Assembly: GCF_000565285.1 (NCBI RefSeq)
Contig: NZ_APVL01000008.1
Span: 124,001 to 188,000, forward strand
Source of the DNA: Cytobacillus firmus DS1
GTDB lineage: Bacteria; Bacillota; Bacilli; Bacillales; Cytobacillaceae
Direction of reading: 5' to 3'
Length of the DNA: 64,000 nucleotides
Shown one piece after another: positions 9,850 through 18,819 of the stretch. The stretch's first letter is position 1. Each line of letters opens with the position of its first letter. The notes beneath the pieces are model-generated. The model saw nothing but the letters and a program-made list of their open reading frames with translations, searched no databases and was not told where the DNA came from. Both the position numbers and the translations under genes were made by a program.

Positions 9850-9904
9850 ATACGGGAATTGTGGCGATTGTTCTTGATACACGGGAAACAATTAATTATA
9901 TGCT

Positions 9905-9942
9905 GGGGAAGGAGATGCAAGAAATTTCCTTCCCTTTATTTT
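9905..9942 (+). terminator. intrinsic terminator of resDE
   Basis: GGGAAGGA (9906-9913) pairs with TCCTTCCC (9927-9934), then TTTATTTTTG. The rest of the 250-base gap before sigX holds only the ECF promoter listed next. Confidence 0.75.
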
Positions 9943-10045
9943 TGAATTATAATGAAAAGGTATTGGCTGTATAAAAAGGCAAGGGAGTAATCCTTCACCC
10001 AAACAGGCTCTTGCGCTTTGCGGCAAAATAATAATATAGTTAAAC

Positions 10046-10072
10046 TGTAACTTTTTTTAGAGAGAGAACGAC
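10046..10072 (+). promoter_or_regulatory. ECF sigma promoter (SigX-type) of sigX-rsiX
   Basis: TGTAAC at 10046-10051 and CGAC at 10069-10072 are separated by exactly 17 bases. This is the signature recognised by B. subtilis SigX and overlaps that of SigW. Its place 28 bases before the sigX start implies autoregulation. Confidence 0.8.
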
Positions 10073-10099
10073 TATTTTATTGAACGGGGAGGGGAATTC

Positions 10100-10651
10100 A
10101 TGGACTCCGTTTTTGATGAACTTTATAAAAAATACCATCAGGACGTTTTTCAATTTCTTTTTTATATGGTCAAAAACAAGGAACTGGCTGAGGATTTAGT
10201 CCAGGAAGTCTATATAAGAGTATTAAAGTCATATGAAAGATTTGAAGGGAAAAGCAGCGAAAAAACGTGGCTCTTTTCAATTGCGCGGAATGTTGCCATT
10301 GATTCCTTTCGCAAGCAAAAGGGCTGGAAACAAAAGATTATGGAGAAATTTGACTGGTCAACTCAGCAGGTGAAGGATGATCTCCCCTTGCCTGAAGAAA
10401 TTGCTGTTCAACGGGAAGAAATTCAGATGATCTATCGCTGTCTGGATTTATGCACCATTGACCAGAGGCTTGTCATTATTATGAGATATATACATGAACT
10501 CACCATTATAGAAACAGCTGATTCACTTGGCTGGACTGAAAGTAAGGTGAAGACAACACAGCATCGCGCGTTAAAGGTGCTGAAAAATCATATGGAACAT
10601 TTTAAGGCAAAGGAGGGAATGGATAATGAAGGAATCAAAGTGGAGCGATGA
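10100..10651 (+). CDS. sigX: ECF RNA polymerase sigma factor SigX
   Basis: Extracytoplasmic-function sigma factor of 183 residues. Region 2 includes AEDLVQEVYIRVL and KTWLFSIARNVAIDSFRK; region 4 includes the helix-turn-helix IIETADSLGWTESKVKTTQHRALK. In B. subtilis SigX controls cell-surface modification genes and affects resistance to cationic peptides. ATG 10100 follows GGGGAGGGGAATTC. The 3' end overlaps rsiX by 26 bases, so sigma and anti-sigma are translationally linked, and the promoter upstream has the SigX consensus. Confidence 0.93.
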   Translation: MDSVFDELYKKYHQDVFQFLFYMVKNKELAEDLVQEVYIRVLKSYERFEGKSSEKTWLFSIARNVAIDSFRKQKGWKQKIMEKFDWSTQQVKDDLPLPEEIAVQREEIQMIYRCLDLCTIDQRLVIIMRYIHELTIIETADSLGWTESKVKTTQHRALKVLKNHMEHFKAKEGMDNEGIKVER

Positions 10652-11888
10652 GCAGCTTCAGGCATTGCTGAGCCAGATGCCTGAAATTAAGGATAATCGT
10701 GACCCGAGAGAAATTTATCAAACCATAGAAATCAAGATGGGCAAACAAAAGAAAAGAACATGGATCCTGCCTGCAGCAGCAGCTGCTGCTGCATTGCTCC
10801 TGCTCTTCATTCTTGCCCCAAACCTTATGAATTGGCAGGAGTCTGCTGATAAGCACGTCGAAATTCAATCAGATCAGACACAATCATCTGAACAAATAAC
10901 AAGTGACAATAACAGCATATCTGAAGCGAAAGACGGAGAGGCAGACCCGGAACCTCTTGCAAAAGAAGAAGATCCACAAGAGGATCATGCGCAGCTTTCC
11001 GGTGACCCGGAAAAAGAATCCAACGATGATATAAGCATGAAGTCTGTTTCATCCGAAGCAAGCCCTACTGCCGTTTATGAAGAAGACTTGGCAGGAAAAG
11101 AAGTCCTGACCTATGCAATTCCGGATAAGGAGGCTCAAAATATTGTACCTGTCAGCGTTCTGGTTGATGATGACCCGGGCAGGACGAAATTTGCTCTGTT
11201 TGAAGACACGATGAGCAAACTTACTGAAGATGCATGGGGTTTGGAAGATTATTATCCTTTAAAAGCAAATTTAACTCATGACCAGGAAAATAACATCCTG
11301 ACAGTTGATGTCCCGGTGGATCACCCATATAGTAATTCCTCTTCCTCAGAGTTACTTTTAGAGAAGGTTTTGGCGAATATAATGAACAATTTAGATTTAG
11401 AAAAGATTGACCTCAGAACGGAAGGGGAAGTCGGCATTGAGTTCGGCCATTATGGATATATAGACGAATTTATCCCGGAAAATAGCACTGGTAACTTAAT
11501 TTATTATTTCTTATATCCCAATGGTGCTGATTCAACACCATTCCTGGTCCCATTAAGAGAACAGTTCAATTCCGTAAAGGATGCTCTGGCAGCCATGAAG
11601 AAAAATCAAACTGAAAATAATTTACAGGCATCCATACCGGATGATATTGATTTTGAAATAGAAGAAATAAAGGATAGCAAACTCATAATCCGTTTTAATA
11701 ATGAATCAGAAATAATTGATAATGCATCAACGCTTCATGCGATCGAAGCAATCCTTCTTACTGCAAAAGACTTCGATTTCGATACGGTCAAATTGGAAAA
11801 TGCAGATGTTGATAAAATTGGCAAGTTTGATCTTACTGAGGAATTAAAGGTACCGGTAGCAGCTAACAAACGAGATTTGCCAAATTAG
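10626..11888 (+). CDS. rsiX: anti-sigma-X factor RsiX
   Basis: Single-pass membrane anti-sigma factor of 420 residues. A short cytoplasmic region that would hold SigX comes first, then a lysine/arginine cluster and an alanine-leucine-rich transmembrane helix (about residues 46-66). A long acidic, Ser/Glu-rich linker follows, then an extracytoplasmic domain whose last 180 residues resemble GerMN-like folds; that last match is weak. Identity rests on the overlap with sigX and the architecture. The run of alanine codons at 10772-10793 forms a perfect 22-base palindrome. Confidence 0.88.
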   Translation: MKESKWSDEQLQALLSQMPEIKDNRDPREIYQTIEIKMGKQKKRTWILPAAAAAAALLLLFILAPNLMNWQESADKHVEIQSDQTQSSEQITSDNNSISEAKDGEADPEPLAKEEDPQEDHAQLSGDPEKESNDDISMKSVSSEASPTAVYEEDLAGKEVLTYAIPDKEAQNIVPVSVLVDDDPGRTKFALFEDTMSKLTEDAWGLEDYYPLKANLTHDQENNILTVDVPVDHPYSNSSSSELLLEKVLANIMNNLDLEKIDLRTEGEVGIEFGHYGYIDEFIPENSTGNLIYYFLYPNGADSTPFLVPLREQFNSVKDALAAMKKNQTENNLQASIPDDIDFEIEEIKDSKLIIRFNNESEIIDNASTLHAIEAILLTAKDFDFDTVKLENADVDKIGKFDLTEELKVPVAANKRDLPN

Positions 11889-11915
11889 AAAGGCGGCCCA
11901 ATGTGGCCGTCTTTT
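11889..11915 (+). terminator. intrinsic terminator of sigX-rsiX
   Basis: AAAGGCGGCC (from 11889) pairs with GGCCGTCTTTT (one G-U pair). The following 190 bases to the next gene contain no feature I can support. Confidence 0.8.
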
Positions 11916-12103
11916 CCATTTTAGGATAAAGTTCCTCCATATCTGCATAAAAACCATACTGCTGGAAGAATACTAATCACTGTGCTTTTAAGAGCTTTAT
12001 TGTTAATTGTTCTAAAAGAGTACAAGCTGTCATAGTGTGAAAGAGGGTGCGGAAAAAAAGGCACTCGTACGGATATTTCAGCTGACATCATAGGAGGAAA
12101 AGA

Positions 12104-13003
12104 ATGAAGGATTACATAAGGCGTTTCTTTATCGCAGGAATAATGGCTCTTTGTGTGAGTCTGCTATTTCTGGGAGGGAAGCATTCTAAAGCTGCTGAGC
12201 CAAAAATTTCTGAGTTGACAGAGCATTGGGTGTGGCCGGCAGATGGTGTAATTACGGACACGTATGGGACAAGAAATGGTCAGCATAAGGGCATTGATAT
12301 TGCTGGAGAGTCCGGCTCTCCGGTTTATGCTGCTGACGCTGGAATTGTGTCCAGGTCGTATTACTCGGAAACGTACGGAAATGTGATATTTATTAAGCAT
12401 AAAAACCAAACTGAAACAGTATACGCCCATTTGAATAAACGATTATCTGCTGAAGGTGAGAAAGTTGCGCTCGGACAGAAAATCGGAATGATGGGAAGCA
12501 CGGGTGACTCTTCAGGAGTCCATCTTCATTTTGAAATACATACACAGGCATGGACCTCTGATAAAATAAATGCAGTTGATCCCACTGTGGCATTTGGCAT
12601 GGGAGAAGTTGGACAAGCTGTAAATGCAGCGGTAAGAAATGAAAACGCACGTGAAGTTTCAGCCCGTCCGTCTAATTTTGATTCGGGTCAAATAACAAAT
12701 GATTCAGGGGAAACCTACCATATAGTTAAAACCGGGGAAACATTATGGACCATCGCTGCACATTATAATCTGCAGCCCGGAGCTATTGCCGGTTTAAATA
12801 ATATTAATCCTGATTATATTTTTACAGGTCAAAAGCTGTTGATAGAACCCGTCAAAATTAGCGAATACACTGTTAAACAGGGAGATACTTTAACTTCTAT
12901 AGCGAAAATGCATGATACAACAGCAGAAGCTATTATAGAGTTAAACAAAGCAAATTCAGATGTTATAAAAATTGGACAAATTCTAATCATTCGCAAAAAA
13001 TAG
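12104..13003 (+). CDS. secreted M23 peptidase with two C-terminal LysM domains
   Basis: Predicted cell-wall hydrolase of 299 residues. A signal peptide covers about residues 1-31. The LytM/M23 metallopeptidase domain has a HxxxD site (His61, Asp65) and HLHFE (His140, His142), which are the zinc ligands of glycyl/DD-endopeptidases of this family. Two LysM peptidoglycan-binding repeats follow (about 205-248 and 254-297). The start has GGAGGAAAAGA upstream. It sits alone between rsiX and a PHP gene. All catalytic residues seen suggest an active enzyme rather than a SpoIIQ-like scaffold, but the cleaved bond cannot be deduced. Confidence 0.85.
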   Translation: MKDYIRRFFIAGIMALCVSLLFLGGKHSKAAEPKISELTEHWVWPADGVITDTYGTRNGQHKGIDIAGESGSPVYAADAGIVSRSYYSETYGNVIFIKHKNQTETVYAHLNKRLSAEGEKVALGQKIGMMGSTGDSSGVHLHFEIHTQAWTSDKINAVDPTVAFGMGEVGQAVNAAVRNENAREVSARPSNFDSGQITNDSGETYHIVKTGETLWTIAAHYNLQPGAIAGLNNINPDYIFTGQKLLIEPVKISEYTVKQGDTLTSIAKMHDTTAEAIIELNKANSDVIKIGQILIIRKK

Positions 13004-13014
13004 AATAGAAATGA

Positions 13015-13044
13015 TTGCAGTGCTTTACTCCCTTAAAGTATAAT
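13015..13044 (+). promoter_or_regulatory. sigma-A promoter of the PHP-family gene
   Basis: TTGCAG (13015-13020) and TATAAT (13039-13044) are separated by 18 bases and lie 28 bases before the start codon. Confidence 0.55.
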
Positions 13045-13071
13045 GGGTAAAAAACTGGGGGAGTTAGAGAA

Positions 13072-13884
13072 ATGCTTACAGACTATCATAATCATCTTGA
13101 AAATGGCACGTTAAGCCTGGACTATTTAAAAAAATTCACAGATGCTGCAGCCCAAAAAGGGATTGAATCTTTCGGAATTTCGGAGCATGCATACCATTTC
13201 TATCAGACAGCAGACATTTTGCAAAATCCATGGGTAAACGAAAGGCGCTTTTATGATATGAAAGACTATGTGAATGTTTTTCATGAAGCGTGGAGTAATA
13301 ATATAGATGTGAAAATGTCAATCGAAATGGACTACACGCCGGGCAAGCATGATGAAATGGCGAAGTTCATTAACAGTTACTCATTTGATTATGTGATTGG
13401 ATCCATTCATTGGGTTGGGGATTTCGGCATAGATCTTGCTGAATTTAGAAAAGAATGGGATAAACGGGATCTTTATGATGTGTATCGTAAGTATTTTGAT
13501 CAAGTGGTCACATTGGCTGAATCAAATTTATTCGATATAGTAGGTCATTTAGATCTCGTGAAAATCTTTAAATATGTGCCCCAGGACGAAGAGTTTTTGC
13601 TGGAACAGTACGATCGTGCAGCAAATGCACTGGCAGAATCCAAGACATGTGTTGAGATCAGCACAGCCGGTCTGCGAAAGCCAGTGGGTGAATTATATCC
13701 GGACAAACGGCTCCTGCAGAAATGCTATGAGAAAAATATACCGGTTGTTCTTTCATCCGATGCGCATTTTCCTGAACATGTAGGTGCCGATTTTGATAAG
13801 GCAATTGCACTTGCAAAAGAAGTAGGATATCAGTCCATCATGACTTTTTCCAAAGGAGAAAGAAGGGAATATCCGCTTGGATAA
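13072..13884 (+). CDS. PHP-domain phosphoesterase, histidinol-phosphatase-like
   Basis: Protein of 270 residues with a complete PHP metal site: DYHNH at residues 4-8, an Glu-His pair in SEHAYH, a conserved His in GSIHWV, His-Leu-Asp in VGHLDL, and SSDAH near the C terminus. Such sites bind three metals and hydrolyse phosphate esters. The closest named function is PHP-type histidinol phosphatase (HisK/HisJ), but substrate assignment within the PHP superfamily is unreliable and no other his genes are adjacent. It is a single-gene unit with its own promoter and terminator. Confidence 0.75.
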   Translation: MLTDYHNHLENGTLSLDYLKKFTDAAAQKGIESFGISEHAYHFYQTADILQNPWVNERRFYDMKDYVNVFHEAWSNNIDVKMSIEMDYTPGKHDEMAKFINSYSFDYVIGSIHWVGDFGIDLAEFRKEWDKRDLYDVYRKYFDQVVTLAESNLFDIVGHLDLVKIFKYVPQDEEFLLEQYDRAANALAESKTCVEISTAGLRKPVGELYPDKRLLQKCYEKNIPVVLSSDAHFPEHVGADFDKAIALAKEVGYQSIMTFSKGERREYPLG

Positions 13885-13888
13885 TAAC

Positions 13889-13918
13889 AAAAGGGACGGC
13901 AGATTGCCGCCCTTTTAT
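13889..13918 (+). terminator. intrinsic terminator of the PHP gene
   Basis: AAAAGGG-A-CGGCA pairs with TGCCG-CCCTTTT with one bulged A, followed by TTTTATTG. Confidence 0.8.
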
Positions 13919-13985
13919 TGTATGATCCAAAAAAAAAAATTGAGTAGGTATGGACATGGATATATGTATCAGTTAAACAAATTCC

Positions 13986-14014
13986 TTCACAGAATAACTT
14001 TTTTTCAGTATAAT
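13986..14014 (+). promoter_or_regulatory. sigma-A promoter of the FMN riboswitch-ribU unit
   Basis: TTCACA (13986-13991), 17-base spacer, perfect TATAAT (14009-14014). It lies 26 bases before the aptamer, leaving a start site near 14021. Confidence 0.7.
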
Positions 14015-14039
14015 TAATCTGTAATAATAAATACGGTCT

Positions 14040-14203
14040 ATCTTCGGGGCAGGGTGAAATTCCCGACCGGCGGTGATGGGTCAGTTTTGACTCTAAGCCC
14101 GCGAGCCTGAGAGAAGCGTTTTGATCAAAAAACACTTTGCATTTAATTGGGCAGGATTTGGTGCGATTCCAAAGCCGACAGTACAGTCTGGATGGGAGAA
14201 GAT
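14040..14203 (+). ncRNA. FMN riboswitch (RFN element)
   Basis: The closing stem is ATCTTC (14040-14045) with GAAGAT (14198-14203). Inside are the invariant blocks GGGGCAGGGTGAAATTCCC, GACCGGCGGT, AAGCCCGCGAGC, GGATTTGGTG and CAGTCTGGATGGGAGAAG. In this class FMN binding favours the terminator and stops expression of riboflavin genes. Here the regulated gene is the riboflavin transporter ribU, reached through the terminator at 14265-14300. Confidence 0.96.
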
Positions 14204-14216
14204 GGAGGTTCTGCAG

Positions 14217-14244
14217 ACGTTCAAAAAATGCAGGTTTTGAACGT
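14217..14244 (+). other. perfect 10-bp hairpin between FMN aptamer and terminator
   Basis: ACGTTCAAAA (14217-14226) and TTTTGAACGT (14235-14244) with an 8-base loop. No T tract follows, so it is not a terminator itself. It may act in the expression platform as an insulating or antiterminating element; this is inference. Confidence 0.5.
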
Positions 14245-14264
14245 TATTAAGCGTGCCTTTGTAA

Positions 14265-14300
14265 TTATCCCTCAAGTTATTTTTAGCTTGGGGGTTATTT
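14265..14300 (+). terminator. riboswitch-controlled terminator before ribU
   Basis: CCCTCAAG (14269-14276) pairs with CTTGGGGG (14287-14294), followed by TTATTTATT. It is the likely off-state structure of the FMN riboswitch. Confidence 0.65.
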
Positions 14301-14368
14301 ATTGCGAAGAATTGCTTAGCCGAACCTTTCTTCTATAGGAGAGATAGTCCTAAAAAGGAGAGAGGAAC

Positions 14369-14953
14369 TTGAAAAAACTTAATATCAAATCAATGGTTGC
14401 CATCGGAATGCTAAGCAGCATCTCTTACGTATTAATGCTGCTCAATTTTCCAATCCCGCCGTTTCCGCAATTTTTGATGATTGACTTCAGCGATATTCCT
14501 GCATTAATCGCAGCGTTAATCTTTGGCCCGGCGGCAGGAATTTTAGTGGAGCTTATTAAAAATATTCTTGATTACTTTATGACAGGGAGTGCAACAGGTG
14601 TACCTGTTGGACATATTGCAAACTTTGCGGCAGGCATTTTGTTCGTCTTGCCTACTTATTATGTTTACAGCAAGCTGAAGACAAAAAAAGGCATGACGTT
14701 TGGGCTCGTAATCGGCACCATGGTTATGGCTGTCATCATGAGTGTGCTTAATTACCTTGTCATACTGCCGGCATATACATTCTTCCTGAATTTCCCGGCA
14801 ATGTCAGCGCCTGAAATGAGAACCATGATTGTGACAGGGATTTTGCCATTCAATATTTTAAAAGGTTTTATTATTTCAATTGTTTTCATGCTCATTTTTA
14901 CACGCATGAGAACCTGGGTAGAGAAGCAGGCTGTAATGAAAAGTGCAGCATAA
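14369..14953 (+). CDS. ribU: riboflavin ECF transporter substrate-binding protein RibU
   Basis: Membrane S-component of 194 residues with about five to six hydrophobic helices, equivalent to YpaA/FmnP of B. subtilis. The FGPAAGILVELIKNILDY segment is characteristic of RibU. It imports riboflavin with the shared EcfAA'T energising module encoded elsewhere. The FMN riboswitch just upstream gives independent support. The start is TTG 14369 behind AAGGAGAGAGG. It is monocistronic with a good terminator 11 bases past the stop. Confidence 0.94.
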   Translation: MKKLNIKSMVAIGMLSSISYVLMLLNFPIPPFPQFLMIDFSDIPALIAALIFGPAAGILVELIKNILDYFMTGSATGVPVGHIANFAAGILFVLPTYYVYSKLKTKKGMTFGLVIGTMVMAVIMSVLNYLVILPAYTFFLNFPAMSAPEMRTMIVTGILPFNILKGFIISIVFMLIFTRMRTWVEKQAVMKSAA

Positions 14954-14963
14954 TATATAAAGT

Positions 14964-14994
14964 AAAGCAGCGGCAAATGTTCCGCTGCTTTTTC
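14964..14994 (+). terminator. intrinsic terminator of ribU
   Basis: AAAGCAGCGG (14964-14973) pairs perfectly with CCGCTGCTTT (14982-14991), then TTT. Confidence 0.85.
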
Positions 14995-15020
14995 AATTTG
15001 ATTTGAATTGAAAAATATCA

Positions 15021-15050
15021 TAAAAAACTCCCTTTCAAGTTGAAAGGGAG
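15021..15050 (-). terminator. intrinsic terminator of fer
   Basis: Read on the minus strand, CTCCCTTTCAA (15040-15050) pairs with TTGAAAGGGAG (15028-15038), followed by TTTTTT. It lies 37 bases past the fer stop. Confidence 0.85.
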
Positions 15051-15086
15051 CAGTAGCTTAACAAAGATTAGAGTATGGCTGAAGAA

Positions 15087-15362
<276 letters not shown>

Positions 15363-15405
15363 TTAATCTTCCATCAAGATGATGGTAACTCATTCCTCAC
15401 ATTCT

Positions 15406-15434
15406 ATTGTAAAACTGTATGTTCAACTTTTCAA
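15406..15434 (-). promoter_or_regulatory. sigma-A promoter of fer
   Basis: On the minus strand TTGAAA (15429-15434), 17-base spacer, TACAAT (15406-15411). The 5' leader holds a small CCATC/GATGG hairpin near 15371-15385. Confidence 0.6.
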
Positions 15435-15594
15435 TAGAAAATGTATTGAGAATGCTTATCAGATAAGGGTTTAGGCATAATTTACCCTGTTAGAAATAAT
15501 TAAAACGGCCTGCTGATTTCTTTCATGATAAAATAGATGTAAGAAAATGAAGGTAATGAAAAAAGAAAAAATCTTAAGCCATAAGGTGAACATA

Positions 15595-16653
15595 ATGCAT
15601 AGATCTTATTTGAAGACTGTAATAATGTACTGTGTTAATGAGCTGCAGGGACAAAGAACTATATATTCCATTTTACATTTGCTGAATGGAAAAAAGTCTT
15701 CCCAGACCATCCAAGATGCTCATTTATTTCAATTAACCCCGCTTTTTCGTTCATTTGGAAATTTAAGCAGGGGAGTTCTGGAGCATCTTGCAGAAGAAAT
15801 CATAAACAGCAGCTGGATGACTGCAATTGATGAAAAGCATTATATTTTGACTGCAGAAGGGAAGAGAGAACTGGAAAGATCTCTTTTAGAATGTCCAATA
15901 CCTTCTTCATTAAACGGATGGCTGTATCATAGTACAGGTGAATTGTTTTGGGAGAGGATTACTCTTTTAATTCAGGTAATATCACATTTAAATTATAACA
16001 ATGTAAAATACCTTCCTATTCAAAGAAAAAGAGATGTTCATGAATGGCTGAAAGACTTTCTGAGAACATCCGGGTTTGCCCGCAATGAAGTTGGGGTTAT
16101 GCTGTACAGGGAACTTGGCCAGTGCCTCGAAAAGCTAAGTGAAATAAATCCTGCTGTGCTGACATTGAGGCTGACAGGCTATAACCGTATTGGCCTCACA
16201 GCTGTTCAGGCTTCAGAACAGCTCGGAATCAGTCAAGATTATTACCACCACCAGTTCCTTGGAGCTATTCATCATATACTGGCAAGCGTAAGAGAGAATT
16301 CTGCCGAATATCCGCTTATCAATAAGATCGTGAGCGGTGCAGGAAATGCAGTTCAGTTAACATTGTCTGCCCAAAAGACTTACACACTGTTAAAACAGGG
16401 ACTGGATTTGGATGATATAGCTAAAATTAGAAGATTGAAAAAAAGTACTATTGAGGATCATGTTGTGGAAGTAGCGTTAAACGACGGAGGCTTTAATATT
16501 ACTCGGTATGTCTCGGAGGAGAAACAGAAACTGATTCTTCATGCAGCCAGCAGTGCTGATTCATTGCAATTAAAACAAATACGTCAAATAGTGCCTGAAT
16601 CCGATTATTTTGAAATCAGATTAGTAATGGCAAAGCTTGGAGAGAGACAATGA
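15595..16653 (+). CDS. ypbB: YpbB, helix-turn-helix protein partner of RecS
   Basis: Protein of about 352 residues matching B. subtilis YpbB by position and general make-up, with the typical N-terminal QRTIYSILHLLNGKKSSQT segment. A C-terminal helix-turn-helix-like stretch (DLDDIAKIRRLKKSTIEDHVVEVAL) resembles the HRDC/UvrC-associated HTH domain found next to RecQ-type helicases. I prefer ATG 15595 with AAGGTGA upstream; an earlier in-frame start at 15547 lacks a Shine-Dalgarno site. The stop overlaps the recS start by 4 bases, so the two probably act together. Confidence 0.82.
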   Translation: MHRSYLKTVIMYCVNELQGQRTIYSILHLLNGKKSSQTIQDAHLFQLTPLFRSFGNLSRGVLEHLAEEIINSSWMTAIDEKHYILTAEGKRELERSLLECPIPSSLNGWLYHSTGELFWERITLLIQVISHLNYNNVKYLPIQRKRDVHEWLKDFLRTSGFARNEVGVMLYRELGQCLEKLSEINPAVLTLRLTGYNRIGLTAVQASEQLGISQDYYHHQFLGAIHHILASVRENSAEYPLINKIVSGAGNAVQLTLSAQKTYTLLKQGLDLDDIAKIRRLKKSTIEDHVVEVALNDGGFNITRYVSEEKQKLILHAASSADSLQLKQIRQIVPESDYFEIRLVMAKLGERQ

Positions 16654-18149
16654 CACTGGAAGCATTATTGCAAAGCAAATTTGGATATCCTGCATTCAGA
16701 CCGGGACAAAAGGAAATCATTGAATCCGTGCTCGCAGGCAGAAATACTGTTGCCATGCTGCCTACAGGTACAGGTAAATCCCTTTGTTATCAGCTGCCGG
16801 GATATATGATTGAAGGCCAGGTGATTATTATTTCTCCTTTGCTGTCCTTAATGCAGGATCAGGCTGAACAGCTTATGATGAATGGGGAGAAAAAGGTAAT
16901 AGCATTCAATTCTTTTTTAACCCGATCAGAAAAAAGACAGGCATTAATTAACCTGAATCAGTATAAGTTTATCTTTATTTCACCCGAAATGCTTTATTAT
17001 GAATCAGTACTATCTCAGTTGAAGAAATTGCGCATCGCTTTGTTTGTTGTTGATGAGGCTCATTGCATCTCCCAATGGGGATATGATTTCAGGCCTGATT
17101 ATCTAAAGCTTGGCGAAGTGAGACAAAAGATAGGGAACCCGGTTACACTCGCTTTAACTGCCACAGCTACCCGTGAGGTTAAAGCTGATATAAAAAAGTC
17201 ACTCGGCATACTGGACTGCAGCGAATTTATTTACTCCGTTGATCGTCCTAATATAGCACTGACTGTAGAAATGACAGATAATTTCCGTGTGAAAACAGAG
17301 AGGCTTGTGGAGCTTGCTGAGAGCCTTGAGGGTCCGGGCATTATATATTTTTCCAGCAAAAAAATGGCTGAGCAATCAGCGGATCTGCTGAGGGAAAAAG
17401 GAGCTAAAAGAGTGATGGCTTATCATGGAGGAATGGACCAGGAAAGCCGCATCCTTGTGCAGCAGCAGTTTATCCACGGGCAGCTCGATCTTATTTGCGC
17501 TACAAGCGCCTTTGGCATGGGAATTAATAAAGATAATATCAGGTATGTGATACACTTTCATATGCCTCTTCAGATTGAATCTTATTTGCAGGAAATTGGA
17601 CGGGCGGGGAGAGATGGAAAACAAAGTATAGCTATTATGCTTTATGCACCAGGTGATGAGCAGCTTCCCATCCAAATTGCAGAAAATGAATTTCCTGACA
17701 AGTCTCAAATTGATTGGATCAGCGACTGGATGGAAGAAAACCCGAATTCAATCCTGAATGTAGGTGCTTATGAAGAGCAAATTAAGCAGCGTTCCGGTTT
17801 AACAGATATTCAGTGGAGAATATTTAATGATTTTTTTGAACGGAAAATCAAATCTGGTATGGGTTATAAAAGGATTCTGCAGGAAATGAATGGGTACTGT
17901 GAAGACAGAATCAAATTGAAAAGAAATAGCATTGAGGAAGTATACAAGTGGATACACAAGAAAAATTGCCGGAGAGAGAATATACTTTCCTGCTTTGATG
18001 AGGAAAAAAATTCCTCAGTTCAATTCTGCTGTGATAGATGCGGTTTGCAATTTGAAAATTTTATAAGAAACACAAAATCAGATAATCAGGATAGAACGCT
18101 TTATGATTGGAGAAATCATTTAGAATATCTCCTGATTCCAGGTGAGTGA
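16650..18149 (+). CDS. recS: RecQ-family ATP-dependent DNA helicase RecS
   Basis: Superfamily 2 helicase of 499 residues, the short RecS form of RecQ. Motif 0 is FRPGQKEII, Walker A is LPTGTGKS, motif II is VDEAHCISQWGYDFRPDY, motif V includes CATSAFGMGI and motif VI QEIGRAGRDG. Near the C terminus cysteines (KNCRREN, CCDRCG) form the usual RecQ zinc-binding region. It unwinds 3'-tailed DNA and helps process stalled forks. Translation is coupled to ypbB by ATGA overlap; ypbD starts 7 bases later. Confidence 0.93.
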   Translation: MTLEALLQSKFGYPAFRPGQKEIIESVLAGRNTVAMLPTGTGKSLCYQLPGYMIEGQVIIISPLLSLMQDQAEQLMMNGEKKVIAFNSFLTRSEKRQALINLNQYKFIFISPEMLYYESVLSQLKKLRIALFVVDEAHCISQWGYDFRPDYLKLGEVRQKIGNPVTLALTATATREVKADIKKSLGILDCSEFIYSVDRPNIALTVEMTDNFRVKTERLVELAESLEGPGIIYFSSKKMAEQSADLLREKGAKRVMAYHGGMDQESRILVQQQFIHGQLDLICATSAFGMGINKDNIRYVIHFHMPLQIESYLQEIGRAGRDGKQSIAIMLYAPGDEQLPIQIAENEFPDKSQIDWISDWMEENPNSILNVGAYEEQIKQRSGLTDIQWRIFNDFFERKIKSGMGYKRILQEMNGYCEDRIKLKRNSIEEVYKWIHKKNCRRENILSCFDEEKNSSVQFCCDRCGLQFENFIRNTKSDNQDRTLYDWRNHLEYLLIPGE

Positions 18150-18155
18150 ACCAAA

Positions 18156-18767
18156 ATGAAGAAAAGATACGAGGACATCATTAAGGAATTGACTGACAAG
18201 GAACTATTATTCCATCTTTATCTAACTCAGGTGCTTATTTTAGCTATTGCATTCATCCTATGTATTATATTGTTTAACAGCTTTAAGGAATTCCAGGCTC
18301 TTTTTGTACTTGATGATATTAATATTCTTGTCTTTGGAGCAGCGGCAGGATTGGCTGTTGTCCTGATTGATTTTGTCTTGATGAAGGTCCTCCCTGAGGA
18401 ATTGTATGATGACGGAGGGTTAAATAAGAAAATCTTTCAAAACCGCCATATTCTTCATATTGCTTTTATTGCAGCAGTTGTGGCTATAAGCGAAGAACTT
18501 CTGTTCAGGGGTGTCATTCAGACCCATTTTGGACTTGCGATCTCAAGTTTTATTTTTGCGCTTGTTCATTATCGATATCTTTTTAATTGGTTTTTGTTTG
18601 TAAATATTATTACATTAAGCTTTTTTATAGGTTATATTTATCATATAACCAATAATTTGCTTGTACCGATTGTTATGCATTTCCTGATTGATTTTCTTCT
18701 GGGTATTCTTATTCGAAAACAGTACCTGAAAAAATCTAAAGAGGAAAATGCAATGAACAATAGTTAA
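18156..18767 (+). CDS. ypbD: CPBP-family intramembrane metalloprotease YpbD
   Basis: Membrane protein of 203 residues with about six helices. It carries the three CPBP (Abi/CAAX protease) motifs: EELLFRG near residue 111, FALVHYR, and HFLIDFLLG near the C terminus, which in the family form the glutamate-histidine metal site. Substrate unknown. Lies 7 bases after recS and 53 before ypbE, matching the B. subtilis cluster. Confidence 0.88.
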   Translation: MKKRYEDIIKELTDKELLFHLYLTQVLILAIAFILCIILFNSFKEFQALFVLDDINILVFGAAAGLAVVLIDFVLMKVLPEELYDDGGLNKKIFQNRHILHIAFIAAVVAISEELLFRGVIQTHFGLAISSFIFALVHYRYLFNWFLFVNIITLSFFIGYIYHITNNLLVPIVMHFLIDFLLGILIRKQYLKKSKEENAMNNS

Positions 18768-18819
18768 CACCAGCGTCAAATTAACTTCTTATGATTTTTT
18801 TTACAGGAAGGGATGAAAC

